Positions 20,854 through 31,218 are shown, counted from the first letter of the stretch. The stretch is DNA of 64,000 nucleotides from Breviolum minutum Mf 1.05b.01 (GCA_000507305.1 DF240715.1:40993-104992); one strand, 5' to 3'. Notes: a model not told the origin generated them from the letters alone. Program-made: numbers and translations.

Positions 20854-21055
20854 CTATAAACCACTTCTTATAAGTAGGATCCCATAATAGCTCTATACTT
20901 ATAGGGGTGAACTAGTCTCAGTTGCCCTTGCAACCCCCAGTGAAACTCATTTACTAAAGTATTTATTGGGATCATAATAGCTTAACTTCATCTATAACGA
21001 TCGTAGCGGTGCATGTTGTGGTGTTTCTCAAGATATCTATTTGGGCCCAACATAA

Positions 21056-21172
21056 GTAGTTGGTGGTTGAACCAACCCATCTGAAAAAATATGCTCGTCA
21101 AATTGGATCATTTCCCCCAAAATTTCGGGTTGAACCTTAAAAGATGTTTGCGTTGCCACCACCTGGTTTGTA
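21056..21172 (+). mobile_element. Family A MITE
   Basis: TAGTTGGTGGTTGAACC to TTGCCACCACCTGG, core ATTGGATCATTTCCCCC. Confidence 0.88.
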
Positions 21173-21269
21173 ATTAGGCTATATCCCCAATATATCCCAT
21201 TTATCAGTTGGTTATAATCCATGTATCAGTTGGTAATAATCACCTAGATAATTTCTACGCCCAATTCAC

Positions 21270-21386
21270 CTTCTTTGGTCCACTGGACTCTCAGGGGCCG
21301 GAATGAAAATATCTGCCCCCTTTTTTCCTGACCTCGATCGAAATCAATCAATCCGATGACGAGGCGCCATCGAACCATCCCAACTT
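21270..21386 (-). CDS. Internal exon, unrecognised
   Basis: Acceptor ATCTACGTAG; VGMVRWRLVIGLIDFDRGQE, KRGQIFSFRPLRVQWTKE; donor AAAGAAG|GTGAAT. 117 bp with a beta-strand-like alternation. Confidence 0.65.
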
Positions 21387-21651
21387 CTACGTAGATTACT
21401 TATATAATAGTTTTTATACGTTGATTGGAAAACTTCCAACATTATTCCCCAAATATCCCCAAATAAGATCCAAATAAGTGAGTTGCCATTTTGAGTAGAA
21501 TGCGTTTAACAAACATCACCCCAAAAAAGAAATCCAGAACAAATCCAGGTCTATCAACCTTCCCTCCTGTTTTTTTTTCAATCCTGGCTCCGCTGAGCGG
21601 AGAAGATAATAGCTTGTACTGGTTGTTTAATAGGGATCCTTAACAAATGAG

Positions 21652-21802
21652 CCACGCAAAAAATCGTCTTACTTTCCGCATTATACTGGTTCTTCAATAT
21701 AGTATTTATAACGGTTTATGATAATCCCCATATTAACTGGGAGTAGTATGTCATCCCCCTATATACCCTAAAAGAACCAAGGTTCTGATTCATCACTGCT
21801 CA
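21652..21802 (+). mobile_element. Family I MITE
   Basis: GAGCCACGCAAAAAATCG to TGATTCATCACTGCTCAA. Just downstream (minus sense) of the 21.8-kb exon. Confidence 0.8.
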
Positions 21803-21947
21803 ATTTTTCGGTTTCGCGCCTCTCGAGCTTTTGCGACAAGAGCGGATGACGAAAGTCGTGGATCTCCTCTTCCGGTCGATGCACCTCGGTTCGGTGGGGT
21901 TTCTTGGGTTCCATGTGTGTTGCGGGTGTGTTGTATGCCCTTTTTAC
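21803..21947 (-). CDS. Internal exon, highly charged
   Basis: After acceptor TTTCATGTAG it reads VKRAYNTPATHMEPKKPH, RTEVHRPEEEIHDFRHPL and LSQKLERRETEKLSS. The 3' border meets the family I element. A second open frame on the same strand is less biased. Confidence 0.65.
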
Positions 21948-21983
21948 CTACATGAAACCATATAAAATCGACCAAAAATGAAG

Positions 21984-22081
21984 GTACCCTCTGATAAACT
22001 TAGCAATGGAACATCCATTGAAGGGGAAAATCTTCAATCCAGGTCCATTTTCCAGCCTGCTATGTTAGTTTACCTGAGTGT
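21984..22081. mobile_element. Family B MITE, GATAAAC subtype
   Basis: TACCCTCTGATAAACTTAGC is mirrored by GCTATGTTAGTTTACCTGAG. Confidence 0.85.
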
Positions 22082-22299
22082 CAATAGACAATACATTGAA
22101 TGACACCAACCTGAAACATGATACAGAGTTAAGGGAAACCAAAAACTAAACTCAAAATTACCAGCAAGAATTTAGCCTCATGTTTGATCATCCAACCCCC
22201 CCAAAAAAAGGGAAAGGTTTGAACGTCTATAGCAGGGGTGTGTAGGTCAACATAGCCAGGCCTTTGAGGGGTCAGATGGTCAGGATTCTTACCCTAGGA

Positions 22300-22415
22300 A
22301 TCAATCGTCATATTGTCAGAGAACGGTTGGGGTGTCCAATCACCTCCGAAACGCATACTATTTAGATATTTAGGTTCCATTACCATTCTCAACAGGTGAG
22401 CCAGGATCCCTAAAG
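22300..22415 (+). mobile_element. Family N MITE
   Basis: GGGGTGTCCAATCACCTCC, ATTTAGGTTCCATTACCATT and GAGCCAGGATCCCTAAAG. Copies near 24.8, 32.5 and 60.0 kb. Confidence 0.75.
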
Positions 22416-22572
22416 TTAGAGAAGTTTGATTATCCCCCCTGGGAACTTATATGACGTATCCCCTATACCTGCCAGCACTTTTGAGTCGATGATTTTCCCA
22501 ACTTCCCCAAATAGGATGCCCTTCGGTCCTCTGGAGGGTATTTTTATCCCTCCCTCCCCAAAAAAGGGACTC

Positions 22573-22672
22573 CTAGTTGGTGGTTTCAACCCCTTTGAAA
22601 AAATATTATTCAACATGGGAATCTTCCCCAAATAGGGATAAACATAAAAAATCATTGAAACCACCAACACCC
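22573..22672 (+). mobile_element. Family A MITE
   Basis: CTAGTTGGTGGTTTCAACCC to TTGAAACCACCAACACC. Confidence 0.9.
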
Positions 22673-22749
22673 AGGGATGTGTTGGTCCTCTTGGAAGGTA
22701 TTTGTTATCCCTCCCCCCAAAAAAATGGACTCCCATGTAATGACCCCCT

Positions 22750-22891
22750 ACTTGGAGGATCATCCCAGATAGTAAGTGGTTAGTAACCTCCATTTATAAG
22801 CCATTTAGGCCATTTGGAAGGGGAATAACCCTACTTAGGGGACATATTAACCACGGTTATTAACCACTTACTAACTGGGATGATCCTCCAA
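22750..22891. mobile_element. Family E MITE, complete
   Basis: TACTTGGAGGATCATCCCAG at the left is mirrored exactly by CTGGGATGATCCTCCAAGTA at the right; TTAACCAC motifs face each other inside. Confidence 0.95.
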
Positions 22892-22898
22892 GTAGGTG

Positions 22899-22995
22899 TT
22901 TTTTCATCGCTTTCGGCATTTACTTCTCTCGTTGGCCCCCAAAGCTTGGTGGATTGATGACAGTTTTGATAACTCTCGATCTCATCAAGTCACCT
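22899..22995 (-). CDS. Possible exon
   Basis: A CTAG acceptor near 23000, then DEIESYQNCHQSTKLWGP and TREVNAESDEK. It abuts the family E element. Confidence 0.48.
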
Positions 22996-23006
22996 AGTTA
23001 TAAACC

Positions 23007-23094
23007 CATAGTATCCATGTATGGTATATTTAGCTACATTTACCATAAAAATCAACCCAATGTAGGTATATATACCATACATGGATCCTATGGG
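23007..23094. mobile_element. Family C palindromic MITE
   Basis: ATCCATGTATGGTATATTTA is mirrored by TATATACCATACATGGATCC. Confidence 0.92.
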
Positions 23095-23257
23095 ACATGG
23101 GAATATATGGCCCCTAGAAAGTGGCTGAACATATTTTTTCGAGGGGAACCCAACTGCCGTTTGGTGTCATGCATTCTGCAGGCACTTCATGTCAGATGTA
23201 TTCATTGCATTACCCATGTATCTAATGTATGAATCCTGGAGGCATCAATGACGGATG

Positions 23258-23356
23258 ATGGTTTCAACCGTTTTGAAATGAAAACTATCAGTCAAATTCA
23301 TCATTTAGGCATGTAGTGGTGATTATAAAACAGGTCTGCAACCACCACCTTGCAGG
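23258..23356 (+). mobile_element. Family A MITE, diverged
   Basis: GATGGTTTCAACCGTTTTG to CTGCAACCACCACCTTG. Confidence 0.75.
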
Positions 23357-23394
23357 GGTGATACCTCAAGAAACTGCAGCCTCTGCTTGAGAAC

Positions 23395-24235
23395 CTATGT
23401 GGCCACTATCTTTCCTGAAATTCCTGAAATACCACACGGCGGCTTGTTGAAGAAGGCCTTACATTTCCAGGGTTCACATGGCTGAGGCTTCCTGGTGGGC
23501 CTTCTGATCTGTGTCCGAAGGTCCAAACTTGACGCACAAGAACTCCATTTTGGAACGTAGTTGAATCCCAGATTGCGTTCAAGTTCTCCGAATTGTTTCT
23601 TCATCAGCAAGGGGTTTTGCGACTGACCCCACCTGCTCGAGATCGTGGAGTCTTTCCATCCTGGAGGTAAACACCCCAAGGTATCAAGGTGGTCCAGGAT
23701 TGACTGAATTGTCTTGTCTGTGTGCCGGATGACTCCATGCAACGACTGAAAGGAATGGGGATCGCATTTCTGAAAACGACATTGGAACACATCGTGCAAG
23801 GCAATGTTCCAAGATGTGTCCTGAAAAGTTCCCTTTGGAATCTTCTTGGCTTTGTTCATGCGCCCACCAGCACTGCAGCTACTGACTTCATCATCCTCCA
23901 CGGCCTCCGCACATTCCATTGGGATCGCCTGAGGATTTTGACGCTGCACATATAGAAAGGGCAAAGGGGCGTGCAGCTCAAGCCAGGCCTGCTGATCCTC
24001 GGGCTCTATGGGCTGGGTTTCCAGGTTGTCCATGTTGACGGGTGGTTTTGGTTCCTGCGAAAAGGCAATAAAGGATCATCTTAAGGCCTTCAGGGCCGCC
24101 TCGTCGGAAATGCAGAGTTTGAGTTCTCCCACTATCATGATGCCTCCAGCAGTTGGCAACCGAATGCCGCTTTCAAATTCTTTGAACAATTCCATGAGTT
24201 TTGCTGCTAGGACTCTTAAACTGATTGTTTTCAGC
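23395..24235 (-). CDS. Long coding region, unrecognised, with one in-frame stop or mini-intron
   Basis: From the 5' side (about 24235) the minus frame reads DLRLKTISLRVLAAKLMELF, KEFESGIRLPTAGGIMIVGE, LKLCISDEAALKALR and then TGA (24076-24078). After SFIAFSQ the same frame continues PKPPVNMDNLETQPIEPEDQ, QAWLELHAPLPFLYVQRQN, HDVFQCRFQKCDPHSFQSLH, KTIQSILDHLDTLGCLPPG, MKKQFGELERNLGFNYVPK and PCEPWKCKAFFNKPPCG, ending at TAG (23395). The stop lies in a 33-bp in-frame segment that begins GC and ends TTTTCGCAG, so it could be an unusually short GC-AG intron; otherwise the gene carries a nonsense mutation. The central part is rich in His, Gln and Cys. No domain recognised. Confidence 0.75.
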
Positions 24236-24649
24236 CGTAAATCTTGGATCTACCCCTCCATCCAGGCTTCCGGTTGCCAAAGTCCCATACCCCAAAAAAG
24301 GGTGAAAATTTACACCCCAGATCCAGGTCTTCCGGGCAGGACCATAGTATTGTCGGTGCAAACTGTTGAGGCCGCCAGAACCATCCCAACCACCAAAACC
24401 AAAGGACCTTCCGCAGTCACCATCGTTGGGGAGATAGGGTTATGTCATGACCCCTATAGAAATGGCCGAAAAAAATCAATGAATTTCCCTGGTGTGTTTT
24501 ATGAATTTCCCTGGCGTGGAAAAAAACACCTACTTGTAGGGGTGATCTCACCCCAATTGTGACTGGTAGGAGCCCATCTTGTGGTGCCAAAAAAAAGATT
24601 TGTGCTGTTTTTTTGGGTTCGTTGAAATTTGGGTTCTTGGCTTAACAGG

Positions 24650-24755
24650 GATGTTATCTCAAACTTGAAGACATGAAAAAACACGTGGGGAAAATTCAGG
24701 CATCATTTTGGGATGTGAAACAAGCATCGTCATTGTCAACAAAAATTCATCATGA
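24650..24755 (+). CDS. Possible plus-strand exon
   Basis: Acceptor TTCTTGGCTTAACAG, then CYLKLEDMKKHVGKIQASFW and DVKQASSLSTKIHHE, donor CATGAG|GTTGGT. One of few plausible exons against the prevailing strand; a minus frame is also open. Confidence 0.42.
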
Positions 24756-24779
24756 GGTTGGTAAAAATAACTTCTCCCT

Positions 24780-24895
24780 AAGGATCCAATCACCTTCTCA
24801 GATGGTGATTGGGGTGTATAATCACCTCCTTGGAAAGGTATTTAGGTTCCATGAAACCATTCTCAGTTTCGGTGAGCCAGGATCCCTAGGGTCTT
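24780..24895 (+). mobile_element. Family N MITE
   Basis: AAGGATCCAATCACCTTCTC to GTGAGCCAGGATCCCTAGGG, ends inverted. A near-complete inverse copy lies at 32477-32592. Confidence 0.9.
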
Positions 24896-25162
24896 GTCAC
24901 AGGTAAGTAGTTATCCCTCTTTGCCTCTTCTGGTGCGAAACATCATCCTTTGACAATCTTGTCCTTGAAACTCGTCAAACAAGGGATTGGAGCATAAGGG
25001 TTACTTGGATGCCGCGTTAAGGAAGTTAGGATCAATCGGCTAGTAAATAGGTTATTTAATTTATAATCTGCTTGTAAATGGAATATATTGGGGATATATA
25101 ACCCATGTACTAACCATATTCATATAACCCCATTTGCTTCAGAGGTTTTGGGATTATAACCC

Positions 25163-25325
25163 ACTGATCCCATCACCTTGATCCCAGCACTTCGCCGGGA
25201 CGAGTTGATCCCATGGGCTTGCGATTGAAGGAACCTTTCGGAAAGCGTTCCTGGTTGGTCGAGAGATTCCCGGTGACGTGATGGGGTCTGGGAAGGGATG
25301 GTTTGGTCGTTTTTTGGGCCCAACA
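25163..25325 (-). CDS. Exon, frame ambiguous
   Basis: One minus frame reads KRPNHPFPDPITSPGISRPT, RNAFRKVPSIASPWDQLVP and AKCWDQGD; another reads LDQPGTLSERFLQSQAHG and NSSRRSAGIKVMGSVG. Donor GATCAAG|GTGATG. Coding is likely; frame is not settled. Confidence 0.55.
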
Positions 25326-25340
25326 AATGGTCACTGGGTT

Positions 25341-25635
25341 GAAGGTGGTTTATTTCAACCCATCTGGTTGCTCTCGACTGGATTGATTTTTGTTGATGCC
25401 CCCGCGAAAAACGAACGAATGAATGTTCCCCTGAAAAAAGGGTGGGACTGGAAGACGATCCTTTCCCTTTTTTTAATATGATAATATGGCCATGTTTTGG
25501 TATCTAAGGGATGGAGGTCGTTTTTTGCCCCATCTAAAAAAAAATGAAAAAATAGACTCATCAAAAAATGGGTCCCATCTTCCCCAAATTTCGGGTTGAT
25601 CATAAGAAATGTATAGAAACCACCACCACCTATAG
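25341..25635 (+). mobile_element. Family A MITE with about 185 bp of extra internal sequence
   Basis: Left arm GGTGGTTTATTTCAACCC at 25345; core and right arm (CATCTTCCCCAAATTTCGG to GAAACCACCACCACCTATAG) only resume at about 25560. The interior includes a short minus frame IVFQSHPFFRGTFIRSFF. Confidence 0.7.
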
Positions 25636-25699
25636 GTCAGTATAGACGAACGGAGGTTGAAGATCTCGGAATTTGTTTTTAGTCAAATTCTTGGATGAT

Positions 25700-25830
25700 T
25701 AATCCAAAATGCGGATGTAAAAACAGTTCCAAAACACTAGTCCCAAATGGTGGATTTCTTCATGGTGATGAATCCCATGGTACAATCCGTAAAAAACATC
25801 ACCAACAAAAAAGAACTCCAAGCAAACTGT
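25700..25830. mobile_element. Family K MITE
   Basis: GTTCCAAAACACTAGTCCC, AAATGGTGGATTTCTTC, ATGGTACAATCCGTAAAAAA and a trailing AACTCCAAG. Confidence 0.75.
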
Positions 25831-26320
25831 GTTTGAGGCATAGCTGGCATAGCTATAGAAACACGTCGTTATAAGGAAGTGAAACAAATAGATGACTTTG
25901 GCTTTTAACGAGCTCAATCAGCCATTTGGAAGCACGAAAAAACAGTTACAATACAGGTTACCCCCAAGAGCTTGAAGGCTATAGCCATTGAAATTGGCTG
26001 TGTAACCATTCCCCTCAGCAACCCTTACAAAACACGTTCCTAACAAACTGTACCTCCATTTGAAGTAAGCTACCTCCTTGATGTTTCATTTCTTGAAACC
26101 AGGCGCTGGAATTTTCATGACAAACAACCAATCATCAAAGATCATCAAAAACAAATCAGCAAATCCAATATTATGATATGTTTAGGGATTTGATTTGTTT
26201 CTGCTTCTGATTCTTTTTTAACTTTTTAATCACCTCTGCTCTCGTAAAAATCACATGTTCATTGCATCTCGCATGTATGATATTGTACAAAGAGTAAAAG
26301 CAGGGAAAAAACACTCAAGG
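25831..26320. other. Spacer, no accepted gene
   Basis: A plus frame near 25940-26040 (VTIQVTPKSLKAIAIEIG) is protein-like but lacks splice support. Otherwise AT-rich. Confidence 0.35.
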
Positions 26321-26324
26321 ATAC

Positions 26325-26382
26325 CATCATGAAACTCGTACCCCAAGGGTGTCCTGTGCCAGCATCAACTGTGGCGCTGAAC
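26325..26382 (-). CDS. Small internal exon
   Basis: Acceptor CCAACACTCACAG; FSATVDAGTGHPWGTSFMM; donor ATGATG|GTATCC. Confidence 0.52.
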
Positions 26383-26466
26383 CTGTGAGTGTTGGGCACA
26401 AGATCCAACAAAAAAGAAACAAACAAAAAAGGCGTATCATCCATGGAAAGGGTCATGTTTACCTAC

Positions 26467-26580
26467 CCTAGTCTTCCAAATATCTTTTGAATAGGTGCTG
26501 GTGGCCTCCAAAACACCTCCTGAGGTTCGGCCCAAATACCTCAACAAAAACAAAGTTTTTGAGGATCTTGGAAGACTAGG
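26467..26580. mobile_element. Family M MITE
   Basis: CCCTAGTCTTCCAAATATC is mirrored by GAGGATCTTGGAAGACTAGG. Confidence 0.85.
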
Positions 26581-26885
26581 ACTACAACAAACATCTTTTT
26601 GGTTTTGTTGCCAGCTAGTAAAATGTCAACAACAAACAATTGAAAAACCTTTTGCTAGAAAATCCCAGGATTGAACATGTTCTCTTGTTTCTCCAACAAA
26701 TGCCAAACAAAAAATACTGCATAATGCATATGTATATATACTGGAAGTCAACCACCCCTAAGAACATGGTGATTACTTTTGGATGATGTTTAAACCCTTA
26801 TCATCATGCAAATGCTGGTTCATAAACCAACATATAAAAAATGGTGGTTCCAGGGAATATACATGTAGTACGACCTCATCAAAGG

Positions 26886-26970
26886 GTGTGTGACCCACTG
26901 ACTTCTACCGGATTGTTTTTTCCCCACAGCATCATGTTGGTTGGTTTTCTCAAATCTGCATCGTGAAATA
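26886..26970 (-). CDS. Possible exon
   Basis: Acceptor TTTCACGATGCAG, then either FEKTNQHDAVGKKQSGRSQW or RKPTNMMLWGKNNPVEVSG (ending in TGA). Confidence 0.45.
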
Positions 26971-27096
26971 AGCGTCCCGTCAATTTCAAACAACAAACAT
27001 ATGCGGAAAACACAACAATCCCCAAATGCTCCAACAAGACGGGAATATTTACCCAACCATTTTCACCAAAAAAAAGTAGGCAAAACCTCCACTTGC

Positions 27097-27176
27097 ATGT
27101 CCCAGGAAGTTAGTAAATGGTTAGTTAAATGGGGTTATACCCCCACTATACCCAAATTCCTGGGACATCCAAGCAG
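27097..27176. mobile_element. Family F MITE
   Basis: CATGTCCCAGGAAGTTAGTA is mirrored by AATTCCTGGGACATCC. A short coding-like stretch (VRTTSIRRDPDVPGPWG, minus) ends at its edge at 27177. Confidence 0.9.
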
Positions 27177-27232
27177 TCCCCATGGACCGGGCACATCTGG
27201 GTCCCGCCTGATGCTGGTAGTCCGAACTTCCT

Positions 27233-27275
27233 CCGTGAATCCTTTTTTTTGAAGGAAGAGTTTCACGGAGTCAGA
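27233..27275. repeat. Perfect-stem hairpin
   Basis: CTCCGTGAATCCTTTTTT folds against AAGGAAGAGTTTCACGGAG. Confidence 0.8.
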
Positions 27276-27559
27276 AACCGCTGGAAGATTGATATTTTTG
27301 TTCAACGTTGGGTAGGGTTGGTGTTGGTTAGGGTCAGGGTTAGCCTTTTTTCCCATTTATTTTACTAAGGGTTTATTTTATCATCATCCCAAAGGAACCA
27401 TCCAGTTTTTTTCAATGGTGGCAACAACGACTTCCAGGGATATCTTATAACTTATACTCTTTCTCCCATAAAATCCATGAGTTTAGTGGAAAATGGGGCC
27501 CCCTAAATGAAAGGAAACGAATTACTGTTGGAGAGGCCCACCCATTTTTAACTGATTAT

Positions 27560-27735
27560 GGAAGGAAGGGGAGTGAAAGTAGATGGCAATCGCCACTCCC
27601 AAAAGGTTGCGTTTTCGTAAGGAGCCATGATAAACCAAGACTAATGGGAGGTGCTAGCCATGGATCCTTTCCAGGTGGTTTTTCAGCGTTGATATCCTTG
27701 ATTTGTTGATGCGATCTGTGAGAAGTTAAAGTCGA
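27560..27735 (-). CDS. Exon beside a duplicated segment
   Basis: An acceptor TTAACTTCTCACAG is followed in one frame by RINKSRISTLKNHLERIHG and a stop. Another frame reads STLTSHRSHQQIKDINAEK and PPGKDPWLAPPISLG. The first contains an LKNHLERIH pattern reminiscent of the second half of a C2H2 finger, but the cysteines are not seen. Confidence 0.4.
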
Positions 27736-27921
27736 ATTTCTTTCCAAAGTTTGAACAAAACAACCTCATGAGAGTACATCCATAGTGGTTGGATCACCAG
27801 GTTATTACCACAACATATGTCAGTTATATTTGTGGGGTTAAATGAAACCTGGGAAAAAACTTAGGTCCCACACACACCAAAACTCATCACAATTAAAGAT
27901 CCACGATCAACTCAAAGGGGC
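27712..27921 (+). repeat. Segmental duplication, copy 1
   Basis: About 210 bp nearly identical to 28811-29032; both contain CAACCTCATGAGAGTACATC and AGGTCCCACACACACCAAAA. Confidence 0.95.
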
Positions 27922-28050
27922 TGCTTAGCGGTATGATAATATTGGGGAAATCCCTTGCTTATGATATATCTGGAACCTTAGGGTACATGGTTTCCCCACC
28001 AGCTATCAATGGGATCTATAGTTCTAACTTAAAACTAACTTCACTTATAG

Positions 28051-28163
28051 CTAGTTGGTGGTTGAGTTTCAACCCATCTGAAAAATATGCGCAAGTCAAA
28101 TTGGATCATGTCCCCAGGGTTCGGGATGAAAATTAAAACATATCTAAGAAACCACCAACTAGC
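28051..28163 (+). mobile_element. Family A MITE
   Basis: CTAGTTGGTGGTTGAGTTTC to AAGAAACCACCAACTAG; both CTAG ends intact. Confidence 0.93.
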
Positions 28164-28229
28164 AATCAAACACTCCTTCATAAAGAATCATTCGCACAGA
28201 CAATTTGTCCAAAGGAAATTTGGTTGGCG

Positions 28230-28690
28230 TTTCAAATCTTCACTCCAAGAGCTATCAAAATCAATAGGCACAAACCTGCCATAAGGATATGCAGGTGATC
28301 GAAGAGGAAGAACTCGAAGCCAAAGTCTGAAGTCCCTTTTTCTAAGAGGCAACCGGAGTTGTGTCCAGCAGATGGCCGGAGGCTGTTGAGTATGATGGTG
28401 GGAGCGCACATCACTGAAGTACCATGATAATAGCCTGGTGCGCCCGGGTCATCGTCTTTGTACATGAGGCGGTGGCGTATGTAATTGCCTACGTTGTTGT
28501 AGTTGAGCTTCACCATGGAACTCAAAGATGGGAAGCACATCCATGTTCAAAAACTGGATCTCCCGTAATGGGATGTACAAAGCCTTCAGGGAGGATGCCC
28601 TCAATAAATCGCAATCTAAGAATCCCACCAAGATGTCAAAGCGGCAAAGCGGCCAAGGCGGGCGGCTTGGGTGGGTCCCATGTCGCAATC
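28230..28690 (-). CDS. Coding block spread over three frames
   Basis: Minus strand, 5' to 3': DILVGFLDCDLLRASSLKAL, YIPLREIQFLNMDVLPIFEF and HGEAQLQ in one frame; then SSMVKLNYNNVGNYIRHRLM, YKDDDPGAPGYYHGTSVM and CAPTIILNSLRPSAGHNSG in the next; then either EKGTSDFGFEFFLFDHLH or RSPAYPYGRFVPIDFDSSW. The shifts occur with little or no room for introns, suggesting frameshifts in a decayed gene or tiny introns. No family recognised. Confidence 0.55.
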
Positions 28691-28810
28691 ATATTAACTC
28701 TGCATCTTCTCGTTGGTACCGCGGGTAGTTGAGAAGGAACAACTACAAGGGGCACGCCACGAGGTGGCACCGTATCCTCAATAGATGTGGATCTTATAGG
28801 ACTGGTATGC

Positions 28811-29032
28811 GATCGTTGAGATGTTAAAGTGGAAGTTTTTTCCAAAAAGTTTGAACAAAACAACCTCATGAGAGTACATCCACAGTGGTTGAATCACCAG
28901 GTTATTACCACAACATATGTCAGTTATATTTGTGGGGTTATATGTAGCCTAGGAAAAAAACTTAGGTCCCACACACACCAAAACTCATCACAAATAAAGA
29001 TCCTAAGATCCACGATCAACTCGATGGGGCTC
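28811..29032 (+). repeat. Segmental duplication, copy 2
   Basis: Direct-oriented partner of 27712-27921, with a few small indels. Confidence 0.95.
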
Positions 29033-29190
29033 TTTGTGCACCCCAACTACCACATCTACCACCTACTTCTATACTAGAAAAACTATACACCCCTGAAATT
29101 AAAAACAAGGAACCCATCATTATCCTTCACTAAAAAAAGGATATTCCTTCTTTGACAGCAGTCATTTTCATTGTCCATGTCAAAATAGGA

Positions 29191-29391
29191 TCCATGTATG
29201 GCATATTTACCTACATTTCCCATGCATTCAGGCCAGCTTATAGGGCAACGTATACCAGTTCCATGGATCCGTCATGGATAGAGCCATACTGTTGATGGAA
29301 GAAATCCTGCACCCGTTGAGGTTGGTAGTTTATCCAATTATTTACAAAGTTATATACATCCCAGGTGGTGCAGGATTTCTTCCATCAAGAG
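29191..29391. mobile_element. Family C fragment followed by family J MITE
   Basis: C: 29191-29280 (GGATCCATGTATGGCATAT to ATACCAGTTCCATGGATCC). J: 29288-29391 (TTGATGGAAGAAATCCTGC to GCAGGATTTCTTCCATCAA). Confidence 0.85.
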
Positions 29392-29459
29392 TATCATATC
29401 ATGTTTGGACAAAGCTCTGGTCCTTAAATATAGTAATTATGTACATTGGATTTGCTTAA

Positions 29460-29560
29460 GATGCTTGGGACAAGTTCCATTAAACGTATTATGCCAAATG
29501 GTGGTTTAATCATGATTTACCATGGTACCATCCATAAAGAATCACCTTAAACAAGTCCAA
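29460..29560 (+). mobile_element. Family K MITE
   Basis: GGGACAAGTTCCATTAAACG, CCAAATGGTGGTTTAATC and AATCACCTTAAACAAGTCC. Confidence 0.8.
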
Positions 29561-29575
29561 TTTACATTGCTTTCT

Positions 29576-29706
29576 TTCTCATCAACAGCCCACCCCACCC
29601 GTTTCCAACGTTCCAAAAATCCCGTGAACACCTCTTTAAGAGGTGCATCCACTTCGTGTAGTAGTTCCTGATGGAGATCATCAGTGGAGGTCCATGAAAA
29701 GACTCA
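29576..29706 (-). CDS. Exon, frame ambiguous
   Basis: Acceptor ATTTTTGCCAG near 29706. The frame open from the acceptor reads ESFHGPPLMISIRNYYTKWM then HLLKRCSRDFWNVGNGWGG. A second frame gives WTSTDDLHQELLHEVDAPL and KEVFTGFLERWKRVGWAV but has a TGA just after the acceptor. Donor GCAAT|GTAAAT. Confidence 0.55.
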
Positions 29707-29715
29707 TCTGGCAAA

Positions 29716-30063
29716 AATCATATTTCACCAACCGACCGATTTCCCTGAAACAATGGGATTTCCCCTTCCCAAACAGCTACATTTTGGGTGAAATCGGTAA
29801 ATATGTGAGGTCGCCTTTGAAATTTGACCAGACTCTGTTGTATTATATATCCCAGAATACATTCGGGGCGCATCTGGGAATTGTGTTCCAATCAAAAACA
29901 AAAGAGTAGTTGTGAGTTGCCACTACCTACAAGAAGGGGCCCGGGACCCTAGTTATTTTGTGCAGTTATAACCCCTAGTTATACCCCTATGAAAAAACCA
30001 TGGTTGTAAATGGGTATAACTAGGGATAAATCCACTTATAGTAGTTAGGGGGCCCCATCTTGT
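29716..30063. mobile_element. Family O MITE then family G MITE
   Basis: O: 29716-29845, ending TTTGACCAGACTCTG. G: 29932-30063, CAAGAAGGGGCCCGGGACCC to GGGGGCCCCATCTTG. Confidence 0.8.
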
Positions 30064-30152
30064 ACCAGATTCTTCCGAGTGACCTTTTTTTTTGTTGGTT
30101 TGAAGTCACCTTTAAAAGGGGGCGAAAAAGTGACCTCCGTTTGGAAGAAGCT
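30061..30152 (+). mobile_element. Family L repeat
   Basis: CCAGATTCTTCCGAGTGACC to TCCGTTTGGAAGAAGC. Confidence 0.8.
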
Positions 30153-31190
30153 AGGTAGTGAAGTCTATTTAAACAAAACAGCCTTCATAGACAAGCACTT
30201 AGATGAATTTATGTTAAGAGATTTCATGAGAGCCAAAATATGAAAACCCTTGTGAGATTTCAAAAAATCTTCCATTGCTCTAAGGTTCAGGGATTTTTAT
30301 CATTGGTTTTAAAATATGAAACGGTAGAGATTTGAACATAAAATCCATGGGTCTTATATGGGTTATTCCATACTTAGGTAAGGTTCCTGGATCAAACATT
30401 TCGCTGAAAGCAAGTTATCCCCTACTACATCAGTATGTATCATCCCCAAAAAATATACACATGTATCAGGGAAGTGATCATTATTACCAACCCAAACAAT
30501 GCATTATTATAAGGGAAATCCCTCAAATTCACATAAAAATTACATTTGCATTCTTCTATCCACCCCCCACAGAAAAAAAATGGGTTCCATTTAATGAACC
30601 ACAGGTTTCTACGTCTATATTTAACCAACCCAAACAAAAAACCGCCAAGACTTTTCAACCCTTCGACTCCCTGACTCTGGGTCAAAGGTCCTTGGGAACA
30701 GAGCCATAGAACTCCTTTTTCAATCGGTCCTGGAGTCATTTGGCGCCCAACACGGCAGGACCGGTTGGTCCGGAGTCCGGCCCCAAAAGAACAGGTTACA
30801 CATGGAGTTGTTTTCACCCCTATAAAAAGCCGAAAATAAATGAGCAACTGGAGTTATTTCATCACTGTAATTGGTTGTTTGGTAAAACCTTGGAAACCTT
30901 GGTGTAAATAATGGAAGAAACTACCAATCTCAACTGGTTGTTTCCGGATTTCTGAACCATCAACAGTACCAAGATGCGGTGGATGGGACTGGATTTATTT
31001 TCTTACATGAAAGGTGAAACATGGCAATTTATAACCAAGGAGAAATGTAGGTAAATATTTCTGTCACATGGAGCATCAGGGATAGGATCAACGGGACGAA
31101 CGGGATACTTACCTGCGATATACATGAATGGTGAATTTTTCTGGGATCAGTTTAGCAAGAATTCAATATACGTAATACATTAATACATGA
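30153..31190. other. Mostly repeat-derived; two weak coding stretches
   Basis: 30160-30230 is open on both strands (plus EVYLNKTAFIDKHLDEFML). A minus frame near 30645-30740 reads MTPGPIEKGVLWLCSQGP. The rest matches dispersed repeats (fragments of G near 30790, J near 30950, C near 31040). Confidence 0.4.
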
Positions 31191-31218
31191 ATCTCATACT
31201 GGGCACTTCAAAATCACT

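Noticed and set aside
22416..22793. 125-codon minus frame
   Set aside because: Built from family A and E elements.
27560..27735. C2H2 zinc finger from STLKNHLERIH
   Set aside because: Only the helix-like half is seen; no paired cysteines precede it.
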